A stretch of DNA of 38,110 nucleotides, taken from positions 1-38,110 of the forward strand of contig JABFSA010000032.1 of assembly GCA_013140775.1 (NCBI GenBank). Reading direction: 5' to 3'. Both the position numbers and the translations under genes were made by a program. Origin of the DNA: Acidobacteriota bacterium (GTDB lineage Bacteria > Acidobacteriota > Vicinamibacteria > Vicinamibacterales > UBA2999). This document shows, piece by piece, positions 7,932-15,781 of the stretch. The notes beneath the pieces were generated by a model that saw only the letters and a program-made list of their open reading frames with translations, did not search any database and had not been told where the DNA came from. Each line of letters starts with the position of its first letter. Position 1 is the first letter of the stretch.

Positions 7932-8728
7932 CGCTCCGCTGTTTCCCGTGGTGCGCGGCCGCCGATCGTCGGATTGCGAAACAGAACCGGCGTTCCCTGT
8001 CGTCCACGGCCGAGGACCACGAGCGTGATCCACAGCTTCAGCACGTCTACTCCCGTCCAGAAGACGCGGCGAAAATTGAAGAACTGCGACTGTCCGTGCG
8101 TGCGGTGATAGTGATGGACCGGTACCTCGGCCACGCTGAAACCCGCGTCTTGAATCTTCCGCATCAACTCGAGACAGATCACACCGGTGTCGCGCTCGAG
8201 CTTCACGCGATCAAACACTTCACGTCGCATCAGGCGGAAATCGCAATCGACATCGCGCACGCGCAGACGAAACAGACACTTCACGGTGTAGTGATAGAAG
8301 CGCCCGATCGCAATGCGGTACCAGGGATCGGATCGACTGATCTTGTATCCCGTGACGACATCCGTGCTGGGCGTCAGCCGGTTCCACAGAAGCTCGAGTT
8401 CGGCGGGATCGTACTGCGCATCACCATCGGTGTACGCGATCAGATCTTTTGTCGCAGAGGCAAACCCGGTGCGCAACGCTCCGCCGTACCCACGGTTTTT
8501 CGGGTGATGGATCACGCGGACTTGAGGGTAGGTGCGCGCAAGCTCATCAGCCACGTCACGAGTTTCGTCGCTGCTGCCGTCATTGACGACGATGACTTCG
8601 AAGTCCGGGGTGAGCTTCGATGCGGTCTGCACGGCCCGAATGACCAGGCTGGCGATTGTTCCGCCGTCGTTGTAGGCGGGGAAGAACATGCTCACGCCGA
8701 GGGGACGGGCGGGCCCAGGTCGTTCCAT
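7928..8728 (-). CDS. Glycosyltransferase family 2, DPM1/polyprenyl-phosphate sugar synthase-like
   Basis: A 266-residue GT-A glycosyltransferase. MFFPAYNDGGTI starts the nucleotide-binding fold, VVNDGSSDET carries the first Asp motif, and AYTDGDAQYDPAEL is the DxD-type metal and nucleotide-sugar motif characteristic of dolichyl-phosphate mannose synthase-like enzymes. DCDFRLMRREVF and EVPVHHYHRTHGQSQFF complete the family pattern. The C-terminal WTGVDVLKLWITLVVLGRG is short and only weakly hydrophobic, so the enzyme is probably peripheral. It likely transfers a sugar from a nucleotide donor to a polyprenyl phosphate for later glycan assembly. It is the first gene of the minus-strand block and is divergent from mraZ. 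The next gene overlaps it by 4 bp. Confidence 0.88.
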   Translation of the reverse strand: MERPGPARPLGVSMFFPAYNDGGTIASLVIRAVQTASKLTPDFEVIVVNDGSSDETRDVADELARTYPQVRVIHHPKNRGYGGALRTGFASATKDLIAYTDGDAQYDPAELELLWNRLTPSTDVVTGYKISRSDPWYRIAIGRFYHYTVKCLFRLRVRDVDCDFRLMRREVFDRVKLERDTGVICLELMRKIQDAGFSVAEVPVHHYHRTHGQSQFFNFRRVFWTGVDVLKLWITLVVLGRGRQGTPVLFRNPTIGGRAPRETAER

Positions 8729-8755
8729 GAAAGGTCCCAGATGGTAGCACTGGTC

Positions 8756-8779
8756 TGAGGGTCCACCCTGGACCCCTCA
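8756..8779. repeat. Inverted repeat/hairpin between the divergent GT2 gene and mraZ
   Basis: TGAGGGTCCA and TGGACCCCTCA are inverted around a CCC loop, a stem of 10 pairs with one bulged base. It lies 27 bp upstream of the glycosyltransferase ATG. There is no T run, so it is not a convincing terminator. A second short hairpin, AGGGC-AAAA-GCCCT, lies at 8838-8851. Their function is unknown. Confidence 0.5.
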
Positions 8780-8884
8780 TCAGTGTCTCCGCCCTGCCCG
8801 GTTGGGACCAGGAAACCGGAACCGGCCGGTCAGGCATAGGGCAAAAGCCCTCAGGCGAAGAATAAGCGAACAAGGTAATTTCAC

Positions 8885-8902
8885 GTAACTTCGCACAGTT
8901 AC
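8885..8902. promoter_or_regulatory. Operator-like palindrome upstream of the dcw promoter
   Basis: GTAACT-N6-AGTTAC is a perfect 6+6 inverted repeat, 18 bp overall, in a locally AT-richer stretch. Its right edge is 13 bp upstream of the -35 box. This geometry suits a dimeric transcription factor, or an upstream activating site. No regulator is encoded beside it. Confidence 0.5.
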
Positions 8903-8915
8903 ATGGTTTATCCGA

Positions 8916-8945
8916 TTGACATCGCGGACGGCACCGTCTTACTAT
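8916..8945 (+). promoter_or_regulatory. Sigma70-type promoter of the dcw operon
   Basis: A perfect TTGACA -35 box (8916-8921) is followed after 18 bp by TACTAT (8940-8945, 4 of 6 to the -10 consensus). Predicted transcription start is about 8951-8953, so the mraZ leader would be very short. The same TTG can be read as an in-frame start for mraZ, but its identity as the -35 box argues against that. Confidence 0.7.
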
Positions 8946-8949
8946 CCGG

Positions 8950-8984
8950 GTGGATTTTTGTGGTCCAAAGTGGAGTATCAGGGA
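8950..8984 (+). promoter_or_regulatory. Candidate MraZ box: TGG repeats at 10-bp period
   Basis: GTGGA, GTGGT and GTGGA begin at 8950, 8960 and 8970, and a fourth related unit AGGGA begins at 8980: NGG every 10 bp exactly. In Escherichia coli MraZ binds TGGGN direct repeats separated by 5 nt, the same 10-nt period, between promoter and gene. Here the array covers the predicted transcription start, where bound MraZ would block the promoter. Confidence 0.55.
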
Positions 8985-9422
8985 CTCAGGGGTAGCAGTT
9001 CAGCCCGGATAGACGAGAAAGGCCGGTTGAAGGTGCCGACGGCCTTTCGGGGGGTGATCCGGGATCAAAAGGGGCCCGACGTCTTCGTGACGAGCCTCAC
9101 GGGGGAGTGTGTCCGAATTTACCCCCTGAGTGTCTGGGTGGAGATCGAGCAGAGCCTTTCACGGGTTCCAAGTAACCACCCCGCCCGCCTGAAATTTCTC
9201 GACCGCGTGAACTACTACGGACAGGTAGGCGAGCTCGACGGACAGGGGCGGGTTGTCATTCCCCCGCATCTCCGAGAGAGCGCGTCGATCGTCGGAGAGG
9301 TTCGGGTGATGGGACGCATCAACTACCTGGAGGTCTGGAACGAGGAACGATTCGTTCACAAGCTCCAGGGCGACCCGTGGACCGACGACGACGGGATGCG
9401 GTTGTCGGAGCACGGGATATAG
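8970..9422 (+). CDS. mraZ: Transcriptional regulator MraZ
   Basis: MraZ has two AbrB-like SpoVT domains forming ring-shaped oligomers, and in known cases it represses its own dcw promoter. Both signature repeats are present: GSSSARIDEKGRLKVPTAFR near the N-terminus and GELDGQGRVVIPPHLRE in the second half. With GTG at 8970 the protein is 150 residues, close to the usual 140-152. No ATG is available before the conserved RGSSSARID. TTG at 8958, behind GGTGGA, is a fair alternative. TTG at 8916 is rejected because it is the -35 box. It is the first gene of the plus-strand cluster, 72 bp before rsmH, and its own coding start overlaps the candidate operator. Confidence 0.93.
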   Translation: MEYQGLRGSSSARIDEKGRLKVPTAFRGVIRDQKGPDVFVTSLTGECVRIYPLSVWVEIEQSLSRVPSNHPARLKFLDRVNYYGQVGELDGQGRVVIPPHLRESASIVGEVRVMGRINYLEVWNEERFVHKLQGDPWTDDDGMRLSEHGI

Positions 9423-9430
9423 GGGAGGGC

Positions 9431-9458
9431 CTCGGGTCTCCGACTCGGATCTCCGAGT
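9431..9458. repeat. Tandem 13-bp repeat with hairpin between mraZ and rsmH
   Basis: CTCGGGTCTCCGA (9431-9443) is followed directly by CTCGGATCTCCGA (9444-9456), one mismatch. The second copy forms a palindrome with flanking bases, ACTCGGA-TC-TCCGAGT (9443-9458). It lies in the 72-bp mraZ-rsmH spacer and could be a transcript-processing or attenuating element; this is speculation. Confidence 0.5.
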
Positions 9459-9494
9459 AGTTTCGGTGAGCTGATGGCCCTGGGGAGTGAGTGA

Positions 9495-10391
9495 ATGCAC
9501 GAGCCGGTCATGGTGGCCGAGGTGCTCGAGCATCTCGCACCCCAGCGCGGCGGGTTGTTCGTTGACTGCACGGTCGGGCTCGGGGGACACACACGGGCCT
9601 TGTTGGAAGCCGGTGCGTCGAGCGTGATCGGGTTCGATCGGGATCCTGGGGCGTTGGCTGAGGCTCTCGAGGTGCTTCGGCCGTTCGGCGAGCGTGTCCA
9701 GTTGGTGCACGCCGACTACCGGCGGCTCGGTGAGGTGCTGAACGAGCGAGGTATCGCTGGTGTCGATGGACTGCTCGCGGATCTGGGGGTGTCGTCAATG
9801 CAGTTCGACATGCCCGGACGGGGATTCAGTTTCCGGCGCGACGAGCCGCTCGACATGCGGATGGACACGACGACAGGCCCCACGGCCGCGGACCTCATAG
9901 GGGACGCGGACGAACGGACGCTGGCGGACGTCATCTACGAGTTCGGTGAGGAGCGGCAGTCACGGCGAATCGCGCGCGCCATTGCAGCGGCCCGCGCACG
10001 AGCGCCGATCGCAACAACGGGGCAGTTGGCTGATGTCGTGCGGCGTGCGATGCCTGGACGGGGGTACACGCGGATCGATCCCGCGACGAGGACCTTTCAG
10101 GCGATCCGGATCTGGGTCAACCGCGAGCTCGAAGGGTTGGACCTGTTTCTGGGCACGGCGGCCCGCAGTCTGAGAGACGGAGGGCGGATGGCGGTCATCA
10201 GTTTTCATTCGCTCGAGGACCGAATCGTGAAACACACGCTTCGGTCGCTTCAGACAGCGGGTGAGCTGACGATTCGCACGAAGCGCCCGTTGGTGCCGAG
10301 CGAAGGGGAGATCGAGCGTAATCCGCGCGCGCGCAGCGCAAAGCTGCGGGCTGCGGCAAGGCCAGAACTCGACGAGATGAGGCGAGCATGA
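9495..10391 (+). CDS. rsmH: 16S rRNA (cytosine1402-N4)-methyltransferase RsmH
   Basis: A 298-residue SAM-dependent methyltransferase, normal length for RsmH (MraW). It methylates N4 of C1402 in the 16S rRNA P site. The family begins HxPVM, here MHEPVMVAEVLEHL. DCTVGLGGHTRALLEAG is the SAM-binding motif I, and ADLGVSSMQFDMPGRGFSF is the RsmH signature. FQAIRIWVNRELEGL and ISFHSLEDRIVKHTL are the conserved C-terminal motifs. The ATG at 9495 is preceded by GGGGAGTGAG. It overlaps ftsL by 4 bp (ATGA). It is the usual second gene of bacterial dcw clusters. Confidence 0.97.
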   Translation: MHEPVMVAEVLEHLAPQRGGLFVDCTVGLGGHTRALLEAGASSVIGFDRDPGALAEALEVLRPFGERVQLVHADYRRLGEVLNERGIAGVDGLLADLGVSSMQFDMPGRGFSFRRDEPLDMRMDTTTGPTAADLIGDADERTLADVIYEFGEERQSRRIARAIAAARARAPIATTGQLADVVRRAMPGRGYTRIDPATRTFQAIRIWVNRELEGLDLFLGTAARSLRDGGRMAVISFHSLEDRIVKHTLRSLQTAGELTIRTKRPLVPSEGEIERNPRARSAKLRAAARPELDEMRRA

Positions 10392-10780
10392 TCGGCGAGA
10401 CTTTTGAATACGCAATCAAGAAGGACGTTCGCAATAACCCGATCGTCCGGGAAATGGACCGCGATCGACATCGTGAGATGTGGCGCTCGGCCATGCTCGG
10501 CGTATTCCTGGTCACTGTGCTCCTCTTCTGGGCCTGGCAGCATTTCGAGCTGCTGAAGCACGGCTACCGCCTCGAAGAGATGCAGCGGGACCGGGCAGCG
10601 GAGCTCGAGGTCAACCGCCATTTGCGGCTGGACATCCACACGCTCCGGTCGCCAGGTCGCATCGAGCGTATTGCGACCAGACAGCTGCACATGGTGGCTC
10701 CCGGACCCGACGATGCGTCCGTGATCGAACGGGTCCTGCCGGCGTCTCCGCCACCGCGCTCGGCCGTCGCCCTCCGATAG
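10388..10780 (+). CDS. ftsL: Cell division protein FtsL
   Basis: A 130-residue bitopic protein. A charged cytoplasmic N-terminus of about 32 residues is followed by one membrane segment (about 34-53, SAMLGVFLVTVLLFWAW). A periplasmic coiled-coil with EEMQRDRAAELEVNRHLRL comes next, then SPGRIERIATRQLHMVAP, the region conserved in FtsL and DivIC. FtsL joins FtsB and FtsQ and activates FtsWI. Sequence identity across FtsL proteins is always low; position between rsmH and ftsI and the topology decide the call. The Pro-rich tail after residue 118 is an extra. Its ATG overlaps rsmH by 4 bp. Confidence 0.85.
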   Translation: MIGETFEYAIKKDVRNNPIVREMDRDRHREMWRSAMLGVFLVTVLLFWAWQHFELLKHGYRLEEMQRDRAAELEVNRHLRLDIHTLRSPGRIERIATRQLHMVAPGPDDASVIERVLPASPPPRSAVALR

Positions 10781-10807
10781 ATACGTCCTTCTCGAAGAGG
10801 TCTGTCT

Positions 10808-12844
10808 GTGGCCGAAAAGCCCGCGCACAACTGGCGAAACACGCTGAAGCGGCGGCTCCTTGTCTCTGTGCTGCTCTTGGGGGGCTGGGCAGTGAGCATC
10901 GAGGCACGCCTTGCCTACCTCCAGGTCGTGCGCCACAGCCACTACACGGAGAGGGCCGAGAATCAGCAGGTCCGCACGATCGAAACCGCAGCAGAGCGCG
11001 GCGACATCCTCGATCGCAACGGCAACGTCCTCGCGTACAGCGTCGAGGTTGACTCGATCTACGTAGTCCCAACCGAAGTTGGCGATCCCGATGCTGCGGC
11101 TGCAGCGCTGTGTCGTGCGCTGAAGGATTGCGAAGCACGCGACCGGAGCACACTGGCAGAACGCATTCGTCGGGGACGGTCGTTCGCCTACGTCCGTCGC
11201 CAGGTGTCAACCGAACAGGCCGAGCGCGTGGCTGCCCTCAAGCTCGAAGGTGTCGGCTTTGTGAAGGAGAACCGCCGGTTCTACCCGAACAAGGAGCTTG
11301 GAGCGCACCTCCTCGGGTATGTGGGCATCGACAACGCTGGACTGAGCGGTCTCGAAGCCACGTACGACTCGCTCATCCGGGGTCACTCGGGGACCATGCT
11401 GGTCCAGACCGATGCCCGTCGTCTGGTCTTCAGCCGGCTCGAACGTCCGCCCACGAGCGGAGCGACGCTCGAGCTCACCATGGACCAGACGCTGCAGCAC
11501 ATTGCGGAACGCGAGCTGCGCGTCGGCGTCGAAGAGAATCGCGCAACGGGCGGCACTGCCGTTGTCATGGATCCCTTGACCGGCGAGATTCTGGCGCTGG
11601 CAAACTGGCCCAGTTTCAACCCCAATACGTACCGCGAGGCGCGTCCGGAGACGAAGCGGAATCGTGGGGTTCAGGATCTGTACGAGCCCGGATCGACGTT
11701 CAAGATCGTGACGGCGTCAGCCGCGTTCGAGGAGCACGTGGTTGCGCCTGACGATCTGATTGACGTGAGCGCCGGGCGCATCAAGATCGGAAAGACGCGC
11801 GTCATCAACGATGACCATCGTTATGGCGTGATCTCCTTCACCGACGTCATCGTCAAGTCGAGCAATGTGGGCGCCATCAAGGCTGGATTCAAGCTTGGCC
11901 CGCTCAAGCTCGGCGAGTACGTGTCGAAGTTTGGATTCGGCCGACGCACGTCACCTGACTTTCCGGGCGAAAGCTCGGGCATCGTCTGGGATCCCGCCAA
12001 GCTGACCGACAGCGCACTTGCGTCGCTCTCGATGGGCTATCAGGTGGCAGTGACGCCGCTGCAGATGGCCGTTGCCGTCAGCTCGATTGCCAATGGCGGC
12101 AGTCTGCCGGAGCCACGGATCGTTCGCGCCGTGATCCAGGACGACAAGCGCACGCCGGTTCCTCACAAGGTCGTGCGCAACACGGTCACGGCCAATACCG
12201 CTGCCGTCCTCACCGAGATCATGGAGCAGGTCGTTGAACGGGGAACGGGAACCAGAGCCAAGATTCCCGGGTTCACGGTGGCAGGAAAGACGGGGACGGC
12301 ACAGAAGGTTGTGAGTGGCCGGTACTCCCGCTCCGACTACAACGCGTCGTTTGTCGGGTTCGTCCCCTCGCGTAAGCCTCAGTTCGCGATCGTCGTGGTG
12401 GTCGATTCCCCGCACGGGAAGAATGGCTATTACGGCGGCACGGTGGCTGCCCCGATCTTCCAGCGCATTGCTGATGCAGCGCTTCGTCTCCGAGGGGTAA
12501 CGCCGTCAGTAAACCCCCAGCCGCCGATCATCGTCGATCCCAGGGACGGCGGAAACAGACCCTTGCAGGTTCGTGGCCCCGCCGAACTTCCCGGCAGGAA
12601 CGAATCTTCACCGCAAGCACCCGTGAAGGGTGTTCCAGACCTGCGTGGCCTCAGTGCCAGGGGCGCCATGCAGGCGATCGCACGAATCGGAATGAAGGCA
12701 CGGATTCGCGGCGCGGGTGTCGTCGTCGATCAACAGCCGGCGCCAGGCAGCACGATCGAGCCCGGCACCACCGCGACGTTGACGCTCGAGCGCCGCATCA
12801 CCGCCAACACGGAATCGTCGTCTTCAGGTGGAACCCAACAATGA
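10808..12844 (+). CDS. ftsI: Septal transpeptidase FtsI (PBP class B) with C-terminal PASTA domain
   Basis: A 678-residue monofunctional penicillin-binding protein. A basic N-terminus and one membrane anchor (about 17-33) precede the pedestal with RGDILDRNGNVLAYS. The catalytic triad of motifs is complete: Ser296-x-x-Lys299 (STFK), SSN at 351-353, and KTG at 494-496. It crosslinks septal glycan made by FtsW. Residues about 608-663 form one PASTA repeat (GVPDLRG start, QQPAPGSTIEPGTT), followed by a Ser/Gly/Gln tail. E. coli FtsI (588 residues) has no such domain, while spore-former SpoVD does. The start is GTG at 10808, with GAAGAGG about 9 nt upstream. Its TGA overlaps murE by 4 bp. Confidence 0.96.
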   Translation: MAEKPAHNWRNTLKRRLLVSVLLLGGWAVSIEARLAYLQVVRHSHYTERAENQQVRTIETAAERGDILDRNGNVLAYSVEVDSIYVVPTEVGDPDAAAAALCRALKDCEARDRSTLAERIRRGRSFAYVRRQVSTEQAERVAALKLEGVGFVKENRRFYPNKELGAHLLGYVGIDNAGLSGLEATYDSLIRGHSGTMLVQTDARRLVFSRLERPPTSGATLELTMDQTLQHIAERELRVGVEENRATGGTAVVMDPLTGEILALANWPSFNPNTYREARPETKRNRGVQDLYEPGSTFKIVTASAAFEEHVVAPDDLIDVSAGRIKIGKTRVINDDHRYGVISFTDVIVKSSNVGAIKAGFKLGPLKLGEYVSKFGFGRRTSPDFPGESSGIVWDPAKLTDSALASLSMGYQVAVTPLQMAVAVSSIANGGSLPEPRIVRAVIQDDKRTPVPHKVVRNTVTANTAAVLTEIMEQVVERGTGTRAKIPGFTVAGKTGTAQKVVSGRYSRSDYNASFVGFVPSRKPQFAIVVVVDSPHGKNGYYGGTVAAPIFQRIADAALRLRGVTPSVNPQPPIIVDPRDGGNRPLQVRGPAELPGRNESSPQAPVKGVPDLRGLSARGAMQAIARIGMKARIRGAGVVVDQQPAPGSTIEPGTTATLTLERRITANTESSSSGGTQQ

Positions 12845-14358
12845 CCGTCGGGGAGCTTCTGCGCCGTTTCGCGGACGCTCTGCCCCTGGAGGCGCGACCG
12901 ACTCTGCCCGCAGGCAGCCCTGCGCTCAATCAATCGTGCACAGGTGTCACCCACGACTCGCGTCGAGTTCAGGTTGGGTCAGTGTTCGTGGCGCTCCGCG
13001 GACTGAAGAGCGATGGCGTCGAGTTTGCGCCACAGGCCATCGCGGCGGGTGCGGCGGCGATCATTGCCGAACGTCCATCAGCCGTGGCCGCCGACGTGCC
13101 GTGGATGGTGGTGAAGGACGCTCGTCTTGCGCTTGCGCTTCTCGCCGCAGAGTTCTTCGAACACCCGAGCCACAGCATGCGCGTCGTGGGTATCACGGGT
13201 ACAAACGGCAAGACCACGACGGGCTACCTGCTCAATTCGATCTTCGAAGCGGCGGGACATCGCTGCGGTCTGATGGGGACCGTCGTGTATCGGGTCGGCG
13301 CGCGTGAGGTGTCTGCGACGCGCACGACGCCAGAGGCCCCCGAGCTGCAGGCGCTGATGAAGCAGATGGTGGACGGCGGCTGCACGGCGTGCGTCATGGA
13401 AGTGTCCTCACACGCCCTCTCGCTGCGTCGAGCCGACGGAATCCGTTTCGCAGCCGGCGTGTTCACCAATCTGACCCGCGACCATCTCGACTTTCACGCC
13501 GACATGGAGGACTACTTCGCCGCCAAGCGTCGTCTCTTCGAGATGCTGCCGGCGGGAGCGCCCGCCGCCATCAACATGGACGACCCGCGTGGGGCGGCTG
13601 TCGTAGAAGCTGCGTCGCGGCCTGTGACATACGCCGTGAATCGTCCGGCCGACGTGACCTCAGGACCTCTGTCGCTCTCGCTGGAGGGCGTGGCTTTCGA
13701 CGCGCGGACGCCAGACGGCATGGTGCGGGTGCGATCGCCACTCGTTGGCAAACCGAACGCCTACAACATTCTCGCGGCGGTGAGTGTGGCCACGGCTCTT
13801 GGTCTGGCGACGGAGGCAATCGAGGACGGCATTTCGAGGCTCGAAGGCGTTCCTGGCCGTTTCGAGCGGGCGTCTTCGCGCACGGACGACATCACCGTGG
13901 TTGTTGACTACGCCCATACAGACGACGCGCTCCGAAACCTGCTGGAGACCGCACGACCCTTGGCGGCACGCCGCCTTATTACGGTCTTTGGCGCTGGCGG
14001 GGAGCGTGACCGCACGAAACGGCCGTTGATGGGCATGGTTGCCGCGAGGTTGAGTGACGTGGTCGTGATCACGTCCGACAATCCGCGAAACGAGGATCCG
14101 AACCGCATCATCGAAGAAGTCAATCGGGGCGCGCAGCCGGAGACGCGTCAGAGCGGTGCGTCGGTCCTGACCATGGTCGATCGACGGAAGGCAATCCTTC
14201 ACGCGATCGATCAGGCGCTGTCGGGCGACGTTGTGCTGGTGGCCGGCAAGGGTCACGAGAAGGTTCAGGAGATCGCGGGAGAGGCGCTGCCGTTCGACGA
14301 TGTGGCGGTCGCGCGTGAGGCGCTGGAGGCGAGGCGCCTCAGGTTGAAGGTTGGGTGA
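12841..14358 (+). CDS. murE: UDP-MurNAc-L-Ala-D-Glu:meso-diaminopimelate ligase MurE
   Basis: A 505-residue Mur ligase, normal length. It adds the third stem residue to UDP-MurNAc-dipeptide in the cytosol. The N-terminal UDP-binding domain has THDSRRVQVGSVFVALRG, the ATP loop is GTNGKTTT (about 120-127), and the central domain has TNLTRDHLDFHADMEDY with the catalytic residues. The C-terminal domain has DYAHTDDALRNLL and GAGGERDRTKRP. The specificity motif DNPR at 413-416 is the one that selects meso-diaminopimelate over lysine, so the wall is predicted to be DAP type. It is coupled to ftsI (4-bp overlap) and murF (8-bp overlap). Confidence 0.97.
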   Translation: MTVGELLRRFADALPLEARPTLPAGSPALNQSCTGVTHDSRRVQVGSVFVALRGLKSDGVEFAPQAIAAGAAAIIAERPSAVAADVPWMVVKDARLALALLAAEFFEHPSHSMRVVGITGTNGKTTTGYLLNSIFEAAGHRCGLMGTVVYRVGAREVSATRTTPEAPELQALMKQMVDGGCTACVMEVSSHALSLRRADGIRFAAGVFTNLTRDHLDFHADMEDYFAAKRRLFEMLPAGAPAAINMDDPRGAAVVEAASRPVTYAVNRPADVTSGPLSLSLEGVAFDARTPDGMVRVRSPLVGKPNAYNILAAVSVATALGLATEAIEDGISRLEGVPGRFERASSRTDDITVVVDYAHTDDALRNLLETARPLAARRLITVFGAGGERDRTKRPLMGMVAARLSDVVVITSDNPRNEDPNRIIEEVNRGAQPETRQSGASVLTMVDRRKAILHAIDQALSGDVVLVAGKGHEKVQEIAGEALPFDDVAVAREALEARRLRLKVG

Positions 14359-15781
14359 AGCGCTAGGGCTGACGCTTCGCTGGGTGGCGCAGGCGGTTGG
14401 CGGAGAGTTGCGCGGATCGATTTCGGAGCAGCAGGTCGGGAACGTCGTCATCGACTCCCGCGTGGTGCTGGCGGGCGATATCTTCGTTGCGCTGCGGGGC
14501 GAGAGATACGACGCCCACGACTTTGTTGCGCAGGTGATTGAGAAGGGCGCAGTCGGAATAGTTGTCGAGCGGGGACGGCTGCCAGCTGTTGAGGTCGGTC
14601 AGTCAGGTCAGGGCAATAAGGGGTTCGCGTTCATTGAAGTGGGCGATACGACGACGGCGCTGCAGGATCTGGCCCGAGCGGTGCGTCGCGCGAGCGGGAC
14701 GCGCGTGATCGCCATTACGGGTAGCGCGGGGAAGACGACGACCAAGGAGGCAGTGGCAGAACTGCTGCCGAAGCGTCTGCGGATCGCGAAGAACAAGGGG
14801 AATCTGAACAATCACATCGGCCTGCCGATCTCGCTGCTCCAGTTGCGCGAGCGGCCTGATGTGGCGGTGATGGAACTGGGCATGAATCACGCTGGAGAGA
14901 TCAGCACGCTCGTCGGCATTGCCGAACCCGAGACCCGGGTCTGGACGAATGTGGGTGACGCCCACATCGGATTCTTCCAGTCCGCGGACGCGATCGCCGA
15001 CGCGAAAGCGGAGATCCTCGAGCGCGCGGAGCCTGGTCATCTGCTCGTGTGCAATGCAGACGACGCGCGGATTCGTGCACGAGTGGCTGGCTTCGGCGGC
15101 CGGACCGTGACGTTCGGCACGTCGAGCGACGCGATGGTCCGGGCGGTGGATGTTGAAACGCTGGGCATCGACGGAATGCGAGCACGGGTGGTGACAGCCG
15201 CGGGCGAACGCCAGTTGCGGACGCCTCTTCTGGGGCGAGGAAATCTGTCGAACGTGCTGGCTGCGGCCGCTGTCGCTCTCGAGTTTGGTTCGACCCTCGA
15301 CGAGATCGTGGAGAGCGCTGCGAGTTTGAAGCCGGCCGACCGTCGTGGCGTCGTCGTGCGTCTTCGCGACGGCGTGGTGATGCTGGACGACTCCTACAAC
15401 TCGAGCCCGAGCGCGCTTGCGAAGGCGTTGGAGACGATCGCCGCCGACAAGACGCACGTGTCCCGCAAGGTGGCGGTGGTCGGGGAAATGCTCGAGCTGG
15501 GAGAACACGCCCTCCGGTTGCACCGCGAGGCCGGAAAGACGGCGGCTGCGGCTGGACTGCGACTGTTGTTTGCGGTTGGAGGTCCACCAGCGAGGGCCGT
15601 CGCGGACGCGGCGATCGAAGCGGGCATGCCGGCGTCGGCAGTGAGGTACGCGGAAAAGAGCGAGCTCGGGGCCGAGGAGATCGCGGCTGCGATCCTTCCC
15701 GGTGATCTCGTGCTGGTGAAAGGTTCCCGGGGAACACGTACAGACATCGTGGCCGACCGTATCGCAACGGTGTTCGCCTGA
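14351..15781 (+). CDS. murF: UDP-MurNAc-tripeptide:D-Ala-D-Ala ligase MurF
   Basis: A 476-residue Mur ligase of typical MurF length. It adds D-Ala-D-Ala to complete the pentapeptide. Seen: IDSRVVLAGDIFVALRGERYDAHDF in the N-terminal domain, the ATP loop GSAGKTTTKE (124-133), NKGNLNNHIGLPISLL, MELGMNHAGEI, and DSYNSSPSALAKAL in the C-terminal domain, all MurF signatures. The start is TTG at 14351, inside the last codons of murE, with GAAGG immediately upstream. No better start is available before the conserved N-terminal fold. It ends one base into the mraY start (TGATG), so mraY translation is probably coupled. D-Ala-D-Ala ligase itself is not in this window. Confidence 0.96.
   Translation: MGEALGLTLRWVAQAVGGELRGSISEQQVGNVVIDSRVVLAGDIFVALRGERYDAHDFVAQVIEKGAVGIVVERGRLPAVEVGQSGQGNKGFAFIEVGDTTTALQDLARAVRRASGTRVIAITGSAGKTTTKEAVAELLPKRLRIAKNKGNLNNHIGLPISLLQLRERPDVAVMELGMNHAGEISTLVGIAEPETRVWTNVGDAHIGFFQSADAIADAKAEILERAEPGHLLVCNADDARIRARVAGFGGRTVTFGTSSDAMVRAVDVETLGIDGMRARVVTAAGERQLRTPLLGRGNLSNVLAAAAVALEFGSTLDEIVESAASLKPADRRGVVVRLRDGVVMLDDSYNSSPSALAKALETIAADKTHVSRKVAVVGEMLELGEHALRLHREAGKTAAAAGLRLLFAVGGPPARAVADAAIEAGMPASAVRYAEKSELGAEEIAAAILPGDLVLVKGSRGTRTDIVADRIATVFA

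Noticed and set aside
7932..8033. N-terminal extension of the SDR gene
   Set aside because: It would overlap the glycosyltransferase by over 100 bp with repetitive sequence; the ATGA junction at 7931 is typical of coupled genes.
8580..8873. A 97-codon minus-strand frame running over the GT2 start
   Set aside because: It overlaps the glycosyltransferase in another frame and has no family pattern or ribosome site.
8826..8880. A riboswitch (cyclic-di-GMP type) before mraZ
   Set aside because: AGGGCAAAAGCCCT is only superficially like the GEMM core; the tetraloop-receptor and second stem are missing, and it lies upstream of the promoter, so it would not be transcribed with mraZ.
8916..8969. TTG at 8916 as the mraZ start
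   Set aside because: It coincides with a perfect TTGACA -35 box and would make MraZ longer than the family; the transcript should start downstream of it.
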